DNA of 64,000 nucleotides. It comes from Lachancea mirantina. Lineage: Eukaryota > Ascomycota > Saccharomycetes > Saccharomycetales > Saccharomycetaceae. The translations under genes and the position numbers were made by a program. Positions 7,225 through 17,647 of this stretch are shown piece after piece; positions within the stretch are counted from its first letter, which is position 1; every line of letters starts with the position of its first letter. The notes beneath the pieces were generated by a model, which did not search any database, was not told the DNA's origin, and was given only the letters and a program-made list of their open reading frames with translations. The stretch is taken from positions 1,240,001-1,304,000 of the forward strand of contig LT598468.1 of the NCBI GenBank assembly GCA_900074745.1, written 5' to 3'.

Positions 7225-8958
7225 TCAAACAACCTCCCGGAAAGCGGCTAGCGCTCTTTCCCGACTATCTTTCAAGTCAACGATACGTTCTGGATACCCA
7301 CATTTTGAGCGATTCAAAGAACTTTCGTGCAACGTCTTAACCTCTTTGACATCCTTCAACTCTGGGAGCCATTTTTTGATGAATACACCCTCCGGATCGT
7401 ATTTTTGACTCTGTAGAGCCATGTTGAAAATTCGGAAGAAGGGTTGAGCGTCGACACCAGTGCTAGAGCAGAACCCCCAACCTCCAGAATTGGAAGCCAG
7501 GTCACCGTCAATTAAATGCTTTCTAAACCAACGTTCACCCCAACGCCAGTCGATAAGCAGGTTTTTTGCAAGAAAAGACGCCACAATCATCCTAGATCTG
7601 TTATTGATGTAACCAGTATGCAATAATCTCCGCATGATCGCATCAACAATTGGGAAACCCGTCATTCCCAAGCACCATTTTCTGAAAGTCTCCTGGTCAT
7701 TTTCCCATTTAATTTCCATCGTTTCGAACTTGAAGGCCACCTCCATCGACAAGTAAGGCCAATTGCAGTTAACATGTCTGTAAAAATCTCTCCATGCCAC
7801 TTCTTTTATGAAGTTCTCAATTGAATTGTTCTGTCGGATATCTCCGTGCATCAAGGCCCCATTCTCGTGAAAACAACGATTCACAATAGCCCGGGTACTC
7901 ATTAAACCATTGGTAATATAACAACTCAAATTGGACGTGCTGTCAAGGCCCAAAATGTCTTTTTTTTCATTATATTCTTTCAGTTTGCCCTTTTCTATGA
8001 ACGATTCAAGCAAATCATGAGCGGCTTCTTCTGAGGCCGTCGGTATTTGGATGTTCTTTACTGGAAGGTAAGAAGTAAACTCTTCGGCCAGTTTAAACTC
8101 GTCAGAATCCAAGGCTTTCAATGCTTCCACACTGTCATTGACCTTTTCCTTCACATCTATTTTATTAACCTTAACAATATCCTTGGAACCCCTTTGTTCC
8201 TCCTCCAGATATTTTACCCATCTCTTATACCAGGGAGTAAACACTGTATATTGGGACCCTTTCCCCGTTGTAAGTACACCGGGCTGGACGACGCATTGAT
8301 CGTGGAAAACTTGGAAATGGAATTTTTCGTCAGTCATTCCGGCAATCTTGAGATCGCGATACAGTTCGTCAGTTTCATACTGAGCGTTAGCTGTTACCAA
8401 AACTCCATTGTCACCACAAATTTCGCCACACAATGCTTTGAACCACGTAGCAAATTCATGACTGTTGGATAAAACCGGATTCTTTGGATGGAAATTTTTA
8501 ATAACCAAAGGAACATCTATTTCTTGAAGAGACGAGCGCAGCGAGTTGACTGCCTCGCGCAAAAATACTAATTTCCATGCACTGTCTAGATGCGCTTTCC
8601 AATCGTGCTCGTTCACTGTGTAGACGGCGACAAAACGAGTGTCGCTGTGTTTTTTCCTCAACTGCCTGAACTTTTCCACTGCTGCCGAGAACGCTGTATT
8701 GTCCTGAAGCCTATGATCCATTCTGAACCAATGCAAGACGGTCGATATCTCGGCAGAGTTGCTCACTTTTTGGCTTTTAATGTAATCATCCAGTAAATCG
8801 CAAGGTTTCCTTCTCTTGCCATTGTTGAACTCGTTGGCCTTTTTCCAACTTATAGGATGCGGGTAGTATGTTGGATCTGGACGGTAATACTCTTCAAAGC
8901 TTTCACTAATTTTGAGCTTCTTGGCAGTTTCTGCCACAGGCGACGCAGAACGCTTCAT
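7225..8958 (-). CDS. PHR1: DNA photolyase (CPD, folate class)
   Basis: 577 codons from the ATG at 8958, close to S. cerevisiae Phr1 (565). The basic N-terminus (MKRSASPVAETAKKLK) could be a nuclear or mitochondrial targeting region. The photolyase alpha/beta domain begins with ISTVLHWFRMDHRLQDNTAF. The C-terminal FAD-binding domain contains WRDFYRH, the RLLHTGYINNRSRM segment, and the diagnostic block WRWGERWFRKHLIDGDLAS followed by NSGGWGFCSSTG and DAQPFFRIFN. The enzyme uses blue light to reverse cyclobutane pyrimidine dimers. In S. cerevisiae PHR1 is subtelomeric on chromosome XV; here it lies in a core block beside NET1. It converges on the orphan ORF, with 109 bp between the stops. Intact, with all key blocks present. 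Confidence 0.97.
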   Translation of the reverse strand: MKRSASPVAETAKKLKISESFEEYYRPDPTYYPHPISWKKANEFNNGKRRKPCDLLDDYIKSQKVSNSAEISTVLHWFRMDHRLQDNTAFSAAVEKFRQLRKKHSDTRFVAVYTVNEHDWKAHLDSAWKLVFLREAVNSLRSSLQEIDVPLVIKNFHPKNPVLSNSHEFATWFKALCGEICGDNGVLVTANAQYETDELYRDLKIAGMTDEKFHFQVFHDQCVVQPGVLTTGKGSQYTVFTPWYKRWVKYLEEEQRGSKDIVKVNKIDVKEKVNDSVEALKALDSDEFKLAEEFTSYLPVKNIQIPTASEEAAHDLLESFIEKGKLKEYNEKKDILGLDSTSNLSCYITNGLMSTRAIVNRCFHENGALMHGDIRQNNSIENFIKEVAWRDFYRHVNCNWPYLSMEVAFKFETMEIKWENDQETFRKWCLGMTGFPIVDAIMRRLLHTGYINNRSRMIVASFLAKNLLIDWRWGERWFRKHLIDGDLASNSGGWGFCSSTGVDAQPFFRIFNMALQSQKYDPEGVFIKKWLPELKDVKEVKTLHESSLNRSKCGYPERIVDLKDSRERALAAFREVV

Positions 8959-10259
8959 CGCTTCACGATAAACCTTCTAGAAAGAATTTCTTTGCAGTAT
9001 AAAATTTAATAAATTCTGCAGAGATTGTTTCTACGCATATTTGACCGCTCACCAAGCGGCCCTTGCCACAAATATATATCCTTCATTTCGACGCGCAGAA
9101 AGAGCAAAATCTGCAACATCTGCAACTCATTACGTCTGCAGCACATGGCTTAAAAAGCGACGTACCGGAATGGCTGCTTATACTATTGAAAAATATTATA
9201 CAATTCGTGTTAATATGCGCATGCAGCTACTACGAACATTCTATCAGAGTTAGACTCCGCCCTATTCCCTTAAAGCTCTTACCTACTAGCGCTTTACTGT
9301 AATAATTTCATACTCTGACCAGCACTCGGGACGAAGTCGACGAATCAATTGCGCAAACTTTTCCGTTAATAGTGCCCCTGGGTCCGACTCATTTCGTAAA
9401 ACGCCACTAAAGTTGCCACGTAAATGCGACGTATCAGGTTCTCTCGTCACATACTTGATTCGCACAAAGTTGGATCGCTACTATCTTGATATAACTGGCA
9501 ATTGTCTATTCTCATTGGGTTCATCGTATTTCCGTTATGTTTATGTCGCATTTACGCCGTAGATTTCGTTATAGGTTTGGTGGTCTCTCAAGACTGAATT
9601 CTGCATTCCATCAATCACTGTGAGCAACTAGACGCGTGTGCTAGATTTGTAATTCACCTATAGTGCTTATATTTCGGTCAATTAAGTTGGACTTGAATAA
9701 ATTAATCACTGTCTACGAATTCTCAACTTCGTCATGTGATGGTACTCGTCGACGTTAAAGGCCTTGTGGAGACAACATAAAGTTCGAGGTCTTAGAGGTT
9801 GGTTGTATAGAGTACTATCGATAAATGATGCCTGGTGGTCCTTTGGGAAATTATTCGTGAAACCGAAAGCCGCCAACTTCGAACTATACCTTGGCTTTTA
9901 ATTTGAGTTTTCAATCGCAAATGGTAGAATGATGTTGCGGCCTATCTCAAAAACTATTGTTGGAGTAAGACACACCGCTAAGCACCGCCTCTTACCTGAC
10001 ATTGACGTTACTCATGAAGTACTCTTACACGTATGAAGCGATATCTAAACTGAGTGCTCGTGCCCTCGTGCCAAGTGAGTACAAATCACGCTGTTCATTA
10101 TGACATCATCGTACATTTTGGCGAAAATCAGCGACTGGCGAAATAAAGCTGATATACTTTTGAACGAAATTTAGATTTTCTAGAAATCAGTGAACTTCTC
10201 AGATGGACAACTACGGGATTTAGTGGCATACGGCGCTCACAATTCGCTGTTTTGTGAAG
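8959..10259. other. Intergenic 1.3 kb between divergent PHR1 and NET1
   Basis: This is a large gap for this genome. It must contain both divergent promoters. One ACGCGT lies at 9632-9637, far from either start. I saw no protein-like frame; two overlapping short frames at 9041-9302 look random. No snoRNA with convincing boxes was found. Confidence 0.5.
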
Positions 10260-13200
10260 ATGTACAAGCTCCAAGTTGTGTTAATTCCGCCAGGAGCAAA
10301 TTCAGGAGGATCGGGGATACCAGCAGGAACTCCAACCACAGAAAACTCGCAGATATTGCCCTCGAATCTTGTTGGAAATGGGTCTAGTATAAAAGGAAGT
10401 AATCGGTCGGAATTAGTCGGAAATGGTGCGGCTGCGAGCAATTTATTTATGTCAAGCTTCATCTCAAACTATATGGGCAGTGTTAAGACGCGAAAATTTC
10501 TGCATTTTACAAAGCCATCGCACACGTTGCTGGCGCTTTCCCAGGAGATCATCGACAAATGCCAAAAAATTTACCCAAACTTGGAGCGCCCTGTCGAGAT
10601 CGACACTCTTCAAGACGCGAACGAATGCGATCTGGATCCTGATTTTCTTGTTAAGGACGTTTTCAATGTTGATAACACGGTGCGAGCCGTGCTACGCACC
10701 GAGATGGAGTTTACGACTTCTGAGCCAGAAACGGCATATTCTGTTTCCAACAAGAAACGGAAGCTCAGTAGACCAAGTTCTGGCTCGCAACCCTACTCCA
10801 ACGTTCTCAGAATCGCTAAAAAGAGACCACATGCTTTACGAAACGGCACCAGCATGCGCGTCTCGACCCCTCTTGCAAACCAAATTTATCCTCCGAGGAA
10901 CGAGCAGATAAATTCGGACTATGAGGACGAGGAAGTTGGAGACAGATCAGTCCTGCCACCACCACAACCACAGTCTCCTCCCATACGCATCAGCTCAGGC
11001 TTTGAGATTGGCAAGAAGATTGCTTCCAACGAAAATACGGTATCTAGATCAGAAACTGTTGATCCCGACAAATCGAGGCAGCATCGTCTACTGTCTGGGA
11101 CGCCAATGAGGTCACCTCGGGCTCTCGAAGAAACTCCTAACGGACCAATTACAATACCCGGCCAGAAAGTCATGCTGGAACCCGCCTCGGCGAACAAAAA
11201 CATGGCTACACCGGTGGCTACAAATAAGCGAATAACGTCGGGGATGCTAAGAATACCCGAGCCCAAGATTTCTGAAATAGAAGAAGAGCTCAGACAAGGA
11301 CCTGCCAGTCCGTCTGCAGAGCTTCCCGCCAAGCCCAATCGAATTCCAATGAAAAAGCCATACGGCGCTTCCGAAATTAATGCTAGCGAAGAGTCTTCTG
11401 ATGCTGAGCAAGAGTTCAGAGTTCCAGAGATACCATCTGGACTTCATGAGATCAATGGTGCGAGATCATCATATGCTGCTCGGCAAACATCGATTGCGGA
11501 TAACAATGGTTCCCCGATGAAAGATGGGAAAAAGCTTGGTGATGTTAATTTAGCTCAACTTCCTGACTCGAGAATGAGCGACCATCGCAAGTCCTCATTG
11601 GAAAGTAAAGTTGAATCTCTTATCAAGAACGCGTCAACCGCGGCATCTCTGTCAGGAATTTCAGAGCATAACCGCCAAGGGCCAGAATCTCTTCAAGCAA
11701 CAAGAAAGGCGAATTTCACTGACGATGAGGACGAGGTTGATGAAGAAAAAGATACTCCTGCTGATCCCGATGAAACGGTGCGCGTGAATTATCTGGAGCC
11801 TAATACTAGCTTTCACAAATCTGAACTTCTGTCTATGCTAAGGCATAATGACGTTTCGATGGACTTCAATCCGGTTTCCCGACATCAAAGAATTGACGGG
11901 AAAGAATTTGCTGACAGCGACCCATCAAATTTGCAGAAAAATGGGCCCAATGACACTTCTTATCAGCGAAGCCAAAGGACGGCAGCAAGGAAAGCAGCTA
12001 GGCTTTTATCCTCGGGAAGATCAAGAACAGAGCCCCAGTCTTCGTCTGACGACTCAAGTGGCATTGAAACAGAGCTCAGTGAAAACGACAGTGTTGCTGT
12101 TATGGAAAAGAATGCTCTCAGGAAAATTAATATCCACCCTCTGAAAGAAAGAGTTGTCGGACGTGAAAAAGATTCCACAAGGGATGCTTCAACGGCTATG
12201 AAAACTACGGATCGCGATGATGTTTTAAGCCGGGCTAAGTCAGGTCATGTGGTTAATGGAAAGATGGAGGATATTGACGAGTCAGGTACCCCCGGAACAA
12301 ATAATGCGTCCAAACCCACAGCATCACCAAAGACCAAAAAAGATGCCGCCATAAACAGTTCCAAGAAAACTACAGTTAACAAATCCGTAGCTGAAAAGTC
12401 AGCTTTCTTTCAGTCACCAAGTAAAACTATTTCCAAGAATTTGGAAAAGGCAATTTCTCCTCCACCTGCAAACAATATCGCCAAAAAGCTGTATCAGACA
12501 CCCGAGTTCGTAGAAGATTCGGATGATGAGTCAAGCACACCCTCTTCTATCTTACAGCCACAGCCATTAGCTAGGAAAAAAGTTCCACCTTCAGTCCTCA
12601 AAAGAAGAGAAGAGGCAGAAAGGAGAAGACAAGAGAAAGAAGAGGCCAAGAAGTTGAAGGCTCAGGAAAATGCCACTAAAAAGTTAGAAAGAGAAGCCAA
12701 GAAGCAGGCAAGAGACGAGGAAGTGGCTAAGCGGAAATCCGAAAGAGAAGCAAAGAAGAAACAGAAGGAGGAGGAGATGTCGAAGAAAAGGGCCGAACGA
12801 GATGCGAAGAATAACTCAAAAGACAGCAATTCCTCTAAAAGTTTCAAGGTGGTAGGGAAGGTGAAAGATGCAAATGAAGCTATAGAAAAAACACCTGCGG
12901 AACAAGGCACCTCAAGGTCGTCCGAGTTAGAGAAGCCAAGCGTTTCCGCGGACGCATCGCTTAGAGAAGTTACAGAAAAAAATAAGGCTACCATAATTGA
13001 ACAGGCTCAGCCTAAAAGTGACTTTAAGCTAGAAGAGTTGCGTCGTAAGTACCTTGGCGAAAGCTCGGGGCCATCTACCGAGAGCAAAAGCCCTGTGGTC
13101 AATACCGCTCCTGCGCCAAGATCAACTGGCTCCTATAGTTCAGAAATTTCAGAGGAGTCTGAAGATGATGACTCGTCGGGCGATTCGTCGGGTGACCAAT

Positions 13201-13763
13201 CGTCAGAAGAATCCAGTAAAAGGAATAGAAGGGGCGTAGTGGACACTCCTAAGGGGGAATTTCGATCAGTAAGCTCCAAGACTTCAAAATCAGAATACGC
13301 AGGTGTTGAGGCAGCTCCTCAGTCAACACAGAAAACTGTTGCCGAGAGCTCCTCACCTGTAAAAGTTCCTGTGACGCGGATGATGGAGTATTCTTCTCCC
13401 AATTCCACGGTCATGGATCAGTCAGATTCTGTACCTTCTAACAGAAAAGTAAAGCAGCATGGGCGTTCCTTGAGTTCACTTTCTGATCTGGCTTCACGTG
13501 GCGTCCCAGAAGTTAAAGAACCCGCCGTCCCCACCAAAATAACCCAACCTCAAAAAGATCCCAAGACTAGTGACAGCTCGAATGAAGAAATGAGTGATGA
13601 TGATGATAGTGGCGACAGCAATAGTGATAACGACGACAGCAGCTCGGATTCCTCAGATGACAAGTCAAACTTCATAAGCGCCAGATCCGCTAGTCAAGCA
13701 CTAGGCAAAAAAAAATCGAAAAGCGGATTCGCCTCTCTAATCAAAGATTCCAAGAAAAAGTAG
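10260..13763 (+). CDS. NET1: Net1/Cfi1-like nucleolar scaffold of the RENT complex
   Basis: 1,167 codons when started at the ATG at 10260. The open frame begins two codons earlier at a GTG, but MYKLQVVL matches the known Net1 start. The conserved N-terminal domain follows (RKFLHFTKPSHTLLALSQEI, then DLDPDFLVKDVFNVDNTVR at about residues 125-145). The rest is disordered and Ser/Lys/Glu-rich. It has a charged coil around residues 780-860 (KRREEAERRRQEKEEAKKLK) and an acidic Ser-Asp tail near the C-terminus ending in a basic GKKKSKSGF region. Net1 tethers the phosphatase Cdc14 and Sir2 to rDNA, inhibits Cdc14 until anaphase and stimulates Pol I. Many potential CDK sites (SP/TP) fit release by phosphorylation. 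A pre-duplication species would carry one orthologue of both NET1 and TOF2. Upstream neighbour PHR1 is divergent; SMC3 is convergent. Confidence 0.93.
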   Translation: MYKLQVVLIPPGANSGGSGIPAGTPTTENSQILPSNLVGNGSSIKGSNRSELVGNGAAASNLFMSSFISNYMGSVKTRKFLHFTKPSHTLLALSQEIIDKCQKIYPNLERPVEIDTLQDANECDLDPDFLVKDVFNVDNTVRAVLRTEMEFTTSEPETAYSVSNKKRKLSRPSSGSQPYSNVLRIAKKRPHALRNGTSMRVSTPLANQIYPPRNEQINSDYEDEEVGDRSVLPPPQPQSPPIRISSGFEIGKKIASNENTVSRSETVDPDKSRQHRLLSGTPMRSPRALEETPNGPITIPGQKVMLEPASANKNMATPVATNKRITSGMLRIPEPKISEIEEELRQGPASPSAELPAKPNRIPMKKPYGASEINASEESSDAEQEFRVPEIPSGLHEINGARSSYAARQTSIADNNGSPMKDGKKLGDVNLAQLPDSRMSDHRKSSLESKVESLIKNASTAASLSGISEHNRQGPESLQATRKANFTDDEDEVDEEKDTPADPDETVRVNYLEPNTSFHKSELLSMLRHNDVSMDFNPVSRHQRIDGKEFADSDPSNLQKNGPNDTSYQRSQRTAARKAARLLSSGRSRTEPQSSSDDSSGIETELSENDSVAVMEKNALRKINIHPLKERVVGREKDSTRDASTAMKTTDRDDVLSRAKSGHVVNGKMEDIDESGTPGTNNASKPTASPKTKKDAAINSSKKTTVNKSVAEKSAFFQSPSKTISKNLEKAISPPPANNIAKKLYQTPEFVEDSDDESSTPSSILQPQPLARKKVPPSVLKRREEAERRRQEKEEAKKLKAQENATKKLEREAKKQARDEEVAKRKSEREAKKKQKEEEMSKKRAERDAKNNSKDSNSSKSFKVVGKVKDANEAIEKTPAEQGTSRSSELEKPSVSADASLREVTEKNKATIIEQAQPKSDFKLEELRRKYLGESSGPSTESKSPVVNTAPAPRSTGSYSSEISEESEDDDSSGDSSGDQSSEESSKRNRRGVVDTPKGEFRSVSSKTSKSEYAGVEAAPQSTQKTVAESSSPVKVPVTRMMEYSSPNSTVMDQSDSVPSNRKVKQHGRSLSSLSDLASRGVPEVKEPAVPTKITQPQKDPKTSDSSNEEMSDDDDSGDSNSDNDDSSSDSSDDKSNFISARSASQALGKKKSKSGFASLIKDSKKK

Positions 13764-13895
13764 AACATCGGCGGGTGACATAGCTTTTATACTGTAAAAT
13801 TTAATTCTCAGTATTATTTCGAAGCACATATCTTGAGAAGAAGTGTGTTTGTTACTTAGCAATGGACGATTAAAATACTCTTACGGTAGCTCTAA

Positions 13896-16800
13896 TCAAA
13901 TATCACCCAGCTTGTTCCTGCCCTGAATGAAATTTATAGCACTTTGCTTACTAACTTCGGTGACAGACGACACTCGGTTCTCGAACTTGACGCGATAGAA
14001 GTTATTGGCGACTTGCAGTAAATCAGTTCGGAATGTCGTGCAGATAAACTGTGCGTTCGACGATAGTCTGCTCATCACATTTGCGACAGACGTTCGATAT
14101 TGTTTATCAAGAGCAGCATCAATTTCATCAAACAGATAAAAGGGAGCTGGATCGACCATTTGGATAGCAAGAATTAGAGCAATGGCGCAAACCGTTTTCT
14201 GGCCGCCAGAAAGTTGTTCCACGTACGTCTGTTCGTTGCTCTTCGAGTTGAAAGATACTTTCATGGACACGCCGCTATAAGCTGAGCCAATGTAATCGTC
14301 GCGCCGCGATGCCGCAGAATCCTTGGACTTTTTGCTAGATTGCGTACTTTCGTTGTCCTCTCTTCTGTGGATGAGGAGCTGTCCTTTTCCGTTGGGCACA
14401 AGCATCTCAAATAAAGTGGTAAAATTACTGGCAACCTTCTTGAACGTTGTCTCCACGCCTTCAACCTTCTGTTTCTTCAAAGAAATGATAAGCTGTTCGA
14501 TAGACTTCTGAGAGGAAACAAGCTCTTCCGCCCTGCCAACGAGCTCTTCCCTCTTTTCACTGAACCTTTTGAAATTCTCAATTGCGCGCTTGTTCACGTT
14601 TGTCATTGAAGACAATTTATTGTTAACCGCCTTCAGCTTGTCTAAGATTTCGCTGCTTCCTAAGCGTTCATGCTGAGCCACGGATTCCTCTGAAAGAAGT
14701 CCAATTTCGCTAATTTTTTGTTGAAGCTCATCGCGCCTATTTGATAGGGTAGTCTTCCTAATAATGACTTTCTCGGCATCCTTTTGAAACTTTTCCAAAT
14801 TTTTGAGCAAAGACCTCTGCTGTGAATTGGCCTTTTCGAGGATTCTTTGATTATTAGTTGATTCTTCCTTTAATTTAGCTAATTCATTTCTCGTTTGTTC
14901 AAGATTTTCCCTTGAAAGATCTTCGAGGGCCTTGGCGTCCTTTATTTCAGGTTCCAATCGTTCTAGTTTCTGCTTGAGCATTGCCATGCTATCTTCATTC
15001 ATCTCATCCAAGAAATTGATCAAATACTTTTCCTGGGGTTTCAATTTGGAATCAATCTCTGCATTGAGATTATCCAATTTGTTGATAAGTGAACTTAAAT
15101 CCTCTGTGATTCTTGTAAAAATCTTTGTGGATTCTTTTATCTTTCTTGACAGCTCGTTAATTTGTTGATTCTCGTCGGAAGACAATTCGTTAACGAAAGG
15201 CTTCGTCAAATCATCCCCGTAAATTGCAAGCTTGTCTTGGGCGAGCTTGAGCGAGAATTTCAGCTTCTCTCTTTTTTGTCGTAAGGTAGCAGCGTCTTGA
15301 TCTAGCAAAATAAGTTCACTTCTTTTCTTGTTGAGTTTCCAGCGCAGTTGCTCGGCATCCGTCTGTATTGCCTCCTTTCTCTTTGCACACTGTTTCAGCT
15401 TGCTATTTGCTTGATCAATGGCAGCATCGATTTCAGCGACTTGATCCCCTAACGACTCGCATTCCAATACCGCCTTTTGGTGCTGCGACTTTACGGACAT
15501 AATTTCTTTCAAGCAATCAAGCTTGGCCTTCTTGTGGTAGTCGTGATATCCACCCGAAACAACACCCCTGGAATTAGCCCGGTCTCCATCTAAAGTAACG
15601 GCGTCTAATTTGTATTTTTTGGCAAGCCTCGAGCCAGTGACGAGATCTCGTACAACTATGGTTTTTCCGAAGACATGGTTCATCGCTGCTTCATACTTCT
15701 TATCGCATTTAATCTTTAGAATAAGTGGAGTACAATCGCCCTCAGCATTGGATGGATATTCGATGTTAGCTCGGGTTTGAATTCGATTAAGTGGTATGAA
15801 TGTGATTCGCCCACTCTTGGTGCTGAAAAGTTCGTTCATCAAAATAGACGCTACTTCATCATTCTCAACAACAACGTGGAAAAGGGAATTACCTCCTACT
15901 ACCTCGGCACAGGTCTTGTATTTTGGACTGACCTTCAAAAGCTCACCTAGAGGACCATGAACTGAGCTAGGTGGTAGTTTAAGTCTTTCGACAATTTCAT
16001 TGACAGCTCTCAACCCACTTGCTAGGCCGCGATCCATAGTCTCTTCCAAGTCACGTTCTGACTTTTTAAGGGCGTCTGAGGATGAGCTACGTATTGCTTG
16101 CAATTTCTGCTCAGCTCTCCAGAGCTCTTTTCTCTCATCAAGTCTATGAAGGTAATCATTTTTGCATGCATCAATCTCTGCATCTAAATCCTGCATTTCC
16201 GCTTCAATTCCGGGACCACTTACAGAGTCACTCAATTCATCGATTTGTTGGTTAAGCTCGGCCATGACGTCTGCTGTTTTCTGTATTTCAAACTCAACTT
16301 CTTGAAGCTCCTTTTCTCCCCTGATTAACTCCTGCTCCACGGCTACCATCTCAGCTCCTAACCACGTATCTCGTTCCACCTGGGTCTCAAACCTGGCATA
16401 TTTACCTCGCTTGGATTGAAGTTCCACAACTATATTCTCAAGCTCAGATATTTGATTTTTGTAGTGAGCCTTCTCTGCTGTCAAGTCTTTGAATCGAGGC
16501 GTTAATTCTTGAAGTTCCTGCTCCTTTTTTTTAATCTCTTCTTTGATAATTGCCAGGCTTTTCCGGTCAATTACATTTTGCTCATTATATTCCTTGCTTT
16601 GTTTCTGGATTTCCTTGTAACGCGCTTGAAGAGTCGCTTTCCTTTCGGACGCTTCAAGAAATCGAGCTTTCTCGGACTTCAAATCATTGGCTTCTTTAAT
16701 TTTTGTATCTGCTTCTGTTTTCTGGAGAGTTTTATTGATGTCTGCAACTAAAGATTCGCGTTTCTCCAATTCTTCGATATATTTCTCAGATGACTTCAAT

Positions 16801-17564
16801 GTGGTTGAATACTCGTCCTCAACTTTCTCAATGCTATTCGTTACCTCGTTCAGTTCTCGATCATAAAGCAAAAATTGAAATGCCTTCCGGTCGCGCTCTA
16901 AAGCTTGATATTTTTCAAGGTCTCGTCTTTCTTCATCGAGTTCATCAAGCCGCTCTTGCAGTTCAGTCAATTCGGCTTCTATTTTCGCGCTGTCCTTGTT
17001 TGTAGTCTCCATTTTGTTCAGAGATTCTTGCAATTTCGCTTCAAAGGACTTAGCACCAACGACTTCCTCGAGCAAAGAGAGGCGTTCTTCGTCTTTTGCG
17101 TTGGTCACTGCCACAATTCTGCCCTGAGGCACAATATTATAAGGATTCGAAGGAGAAAATCCCACGCTTTCGAGCATCCTTGCGATATCTCCTTTGTGGC
17201 ACGTTTTCCCGTTGATCGAATATTCGTCTTTTTTGAGACCAATGGTTCGTCTAACTTTGATTGTTTCAGCCTGCGTAACCTGAAGTCCAGTACTAATCGC
17301 CATTTGACCTTCTGGGTCGTTAAATTCTATTTCAACAAACGCACTCATCACTGAACCTGTGCCTTGGTGAATTAATGCATGTCTTTCCTCCCTTCTCAAT
17401 CCTTTGTACGCATCGGTCAGCACGAATCGAAGTGCAGCGAAAAGATTGGATTTCCCCGACCCATTGCTCCCAACGACCACATTTAAATTTGGGGACAAAT
17501 CCTCAATAACCGTCGTATTCTTGTAAGTCTTAAATCCCTGAATGACAATCCGTTTAACGTACAT
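13896..17564 (-). CDS. SMC3: Cohesin subunit Smc3
   Basis: 1,222 codons from the ATG at 17564 (MYVKRIVIQGFKTYKN). The frame is open 35 codons further upstream, but the family starts here and the extension overlaps promoter boxes. Walker A is GSNGSGKS (residues 32-39). The lysine pair acetylated by Eco1 is conserved (GLKKDEY, K111/K112). Long coiled coils flank a hinge at about residues 500-660. The C-terminal head has the signature LSGGQ (1118-1122) and Walker B FYLFDEIDAALD (D1146, E1147). Smc3 pairs with Smc1 and the kleisin Scc1 to form the cohesin ring holding sister chromatids. Its length agrees with S. cerevisiae Smc3 (1,230). It converges on NET1 with only 132 bp between the stops. Nothing is missing. 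Confidence 0.98.
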   Translation of the reverse strand: MYVKRIVIQGFKTYKNTTVIEDLSPNLNVVVGSNGSGKSNLFAALRFVLTDAYKGLRREERHALIHQGTGSVMSAFVEIEFNDPEGQMAISTGLQVTQAETIKVRRTIGLKKDEYSINGKTCHKGDIARMLESVGFSPSNPYNIVPQGRIVAVTNAKDEERLSLLEEVVGAKSFEAKLQESLNKMETTNKDSAKIEAELTELQERLDELDEERRDLEKYQALERDRKAFQFLLYDRELNEVTNSIEKVEDEYSTTLKSSEKYIEELEKRESLVADINKTLQKTEADTKIKEANDLKSEKARFLEASERKATLQARYKEIQKQSKEYNEQNVIDRKSLAIIKEEIKKKEQELQELTPRFKDLTAEKAHYKNQISELENIVVELQSKRGKYARFETQVERDTWLGAEMVAVEQELIRGEKELQEVEFEIQKTADVMAELNQQIDELSDSVSGPGIEAEMQDLDAEIDACKNDYLHRLDERKELWRAEQKLQAIRSSSSDALKKSERDLEETMDRGLASGLRAVNEIVERLKLPPSSVHGPLGELLKVSPKYKTCAEVVGGNSLFHVVVENDEVASILMNELFSTKSGRITFIPLNRIQTRANIEYPSNAEGDCTPLILKIKCDKKYEAAMNHVFGKTIVVRDLVTGSRLAKKYKLDAVTLDGDRANSRGVVSGGYHDYHKKAKLDCLKEIMSVKSQHQKAVLECESLGDQVAEIDAAIDQANSKLKQCAKRKEAIQTDAEQLRWKLNKKRSELILLDQDAATLRQKREKLKFSLKLAQDKLAIYGDDLTKPFVNELSSDENQQINELSRKIKESTKIFTRITEDLSSLINKLDNLNAEIDSKLKPQEKYLINFLDEMNEDSMAMLKQKLERLEPEIKDAKALEDLSRENLEQTRNELAKLKEESTNNQRILEKANSQQRSLLKNLEKFQKDAEKVIIRKTTLSNRRDELQQKISEIGLLSEESVAQHERLGSSEILDKLKAVNNKLSSMTNVNKRAIENFKRFSEKREELVGRAEELVSSQKSIEQLIISLKKQKVEGVETTFKKVASNFTTLFEMLVPNGKGQLLIHRREDNESTQSSKKSKDSAASRRDDYIGSAYSGVSMKVSFNSKSNEQTYVEQLSGGQKTVCAIALILAIQMVDPAPFYLFDEIDAALDKQYRTSVANVMSRLSSNAQFICTTFRTDLLQVANNFYRVKFENRVSSVTEVSKQSAINFIQGRNKLGDI

Positions 17565-17617
17565 TTTGTGTTCCTTCGCATCTGGAGGAGTGGTTGAGAT
17601 GTGATGATTCTCAGTTG

Positions 17618-17647
17618 ACGCGTTTTGATTTTTGAAAATTAACGCGT
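17618..17647 (-). promoter_or_regulatory. Two MluI cell-cycle boxes (MCB) upstream of SMC3
   Basis: ACGCGT occurs at 17618-17623 and again at 17642-17647, 54 and 78 bp upstream of the SMC3 ATG. MBF (Mbp1-Swi6) binds this element and drives G1/S transcription of replication and cohesion genes. The pair lies inside the open frame upstream of the ATG, which argues that this stretch is promoter rather than coding. Confidence 0.75.

Noticed and set aside
9910-10000. Possible C/D-box snoRNA (ATGATGT near 9930 and CTGA near 9997)
   Set aside because: The C box is imperfect, no terminal stem pairs, and no guide complementarity could be assigned; likely chance.
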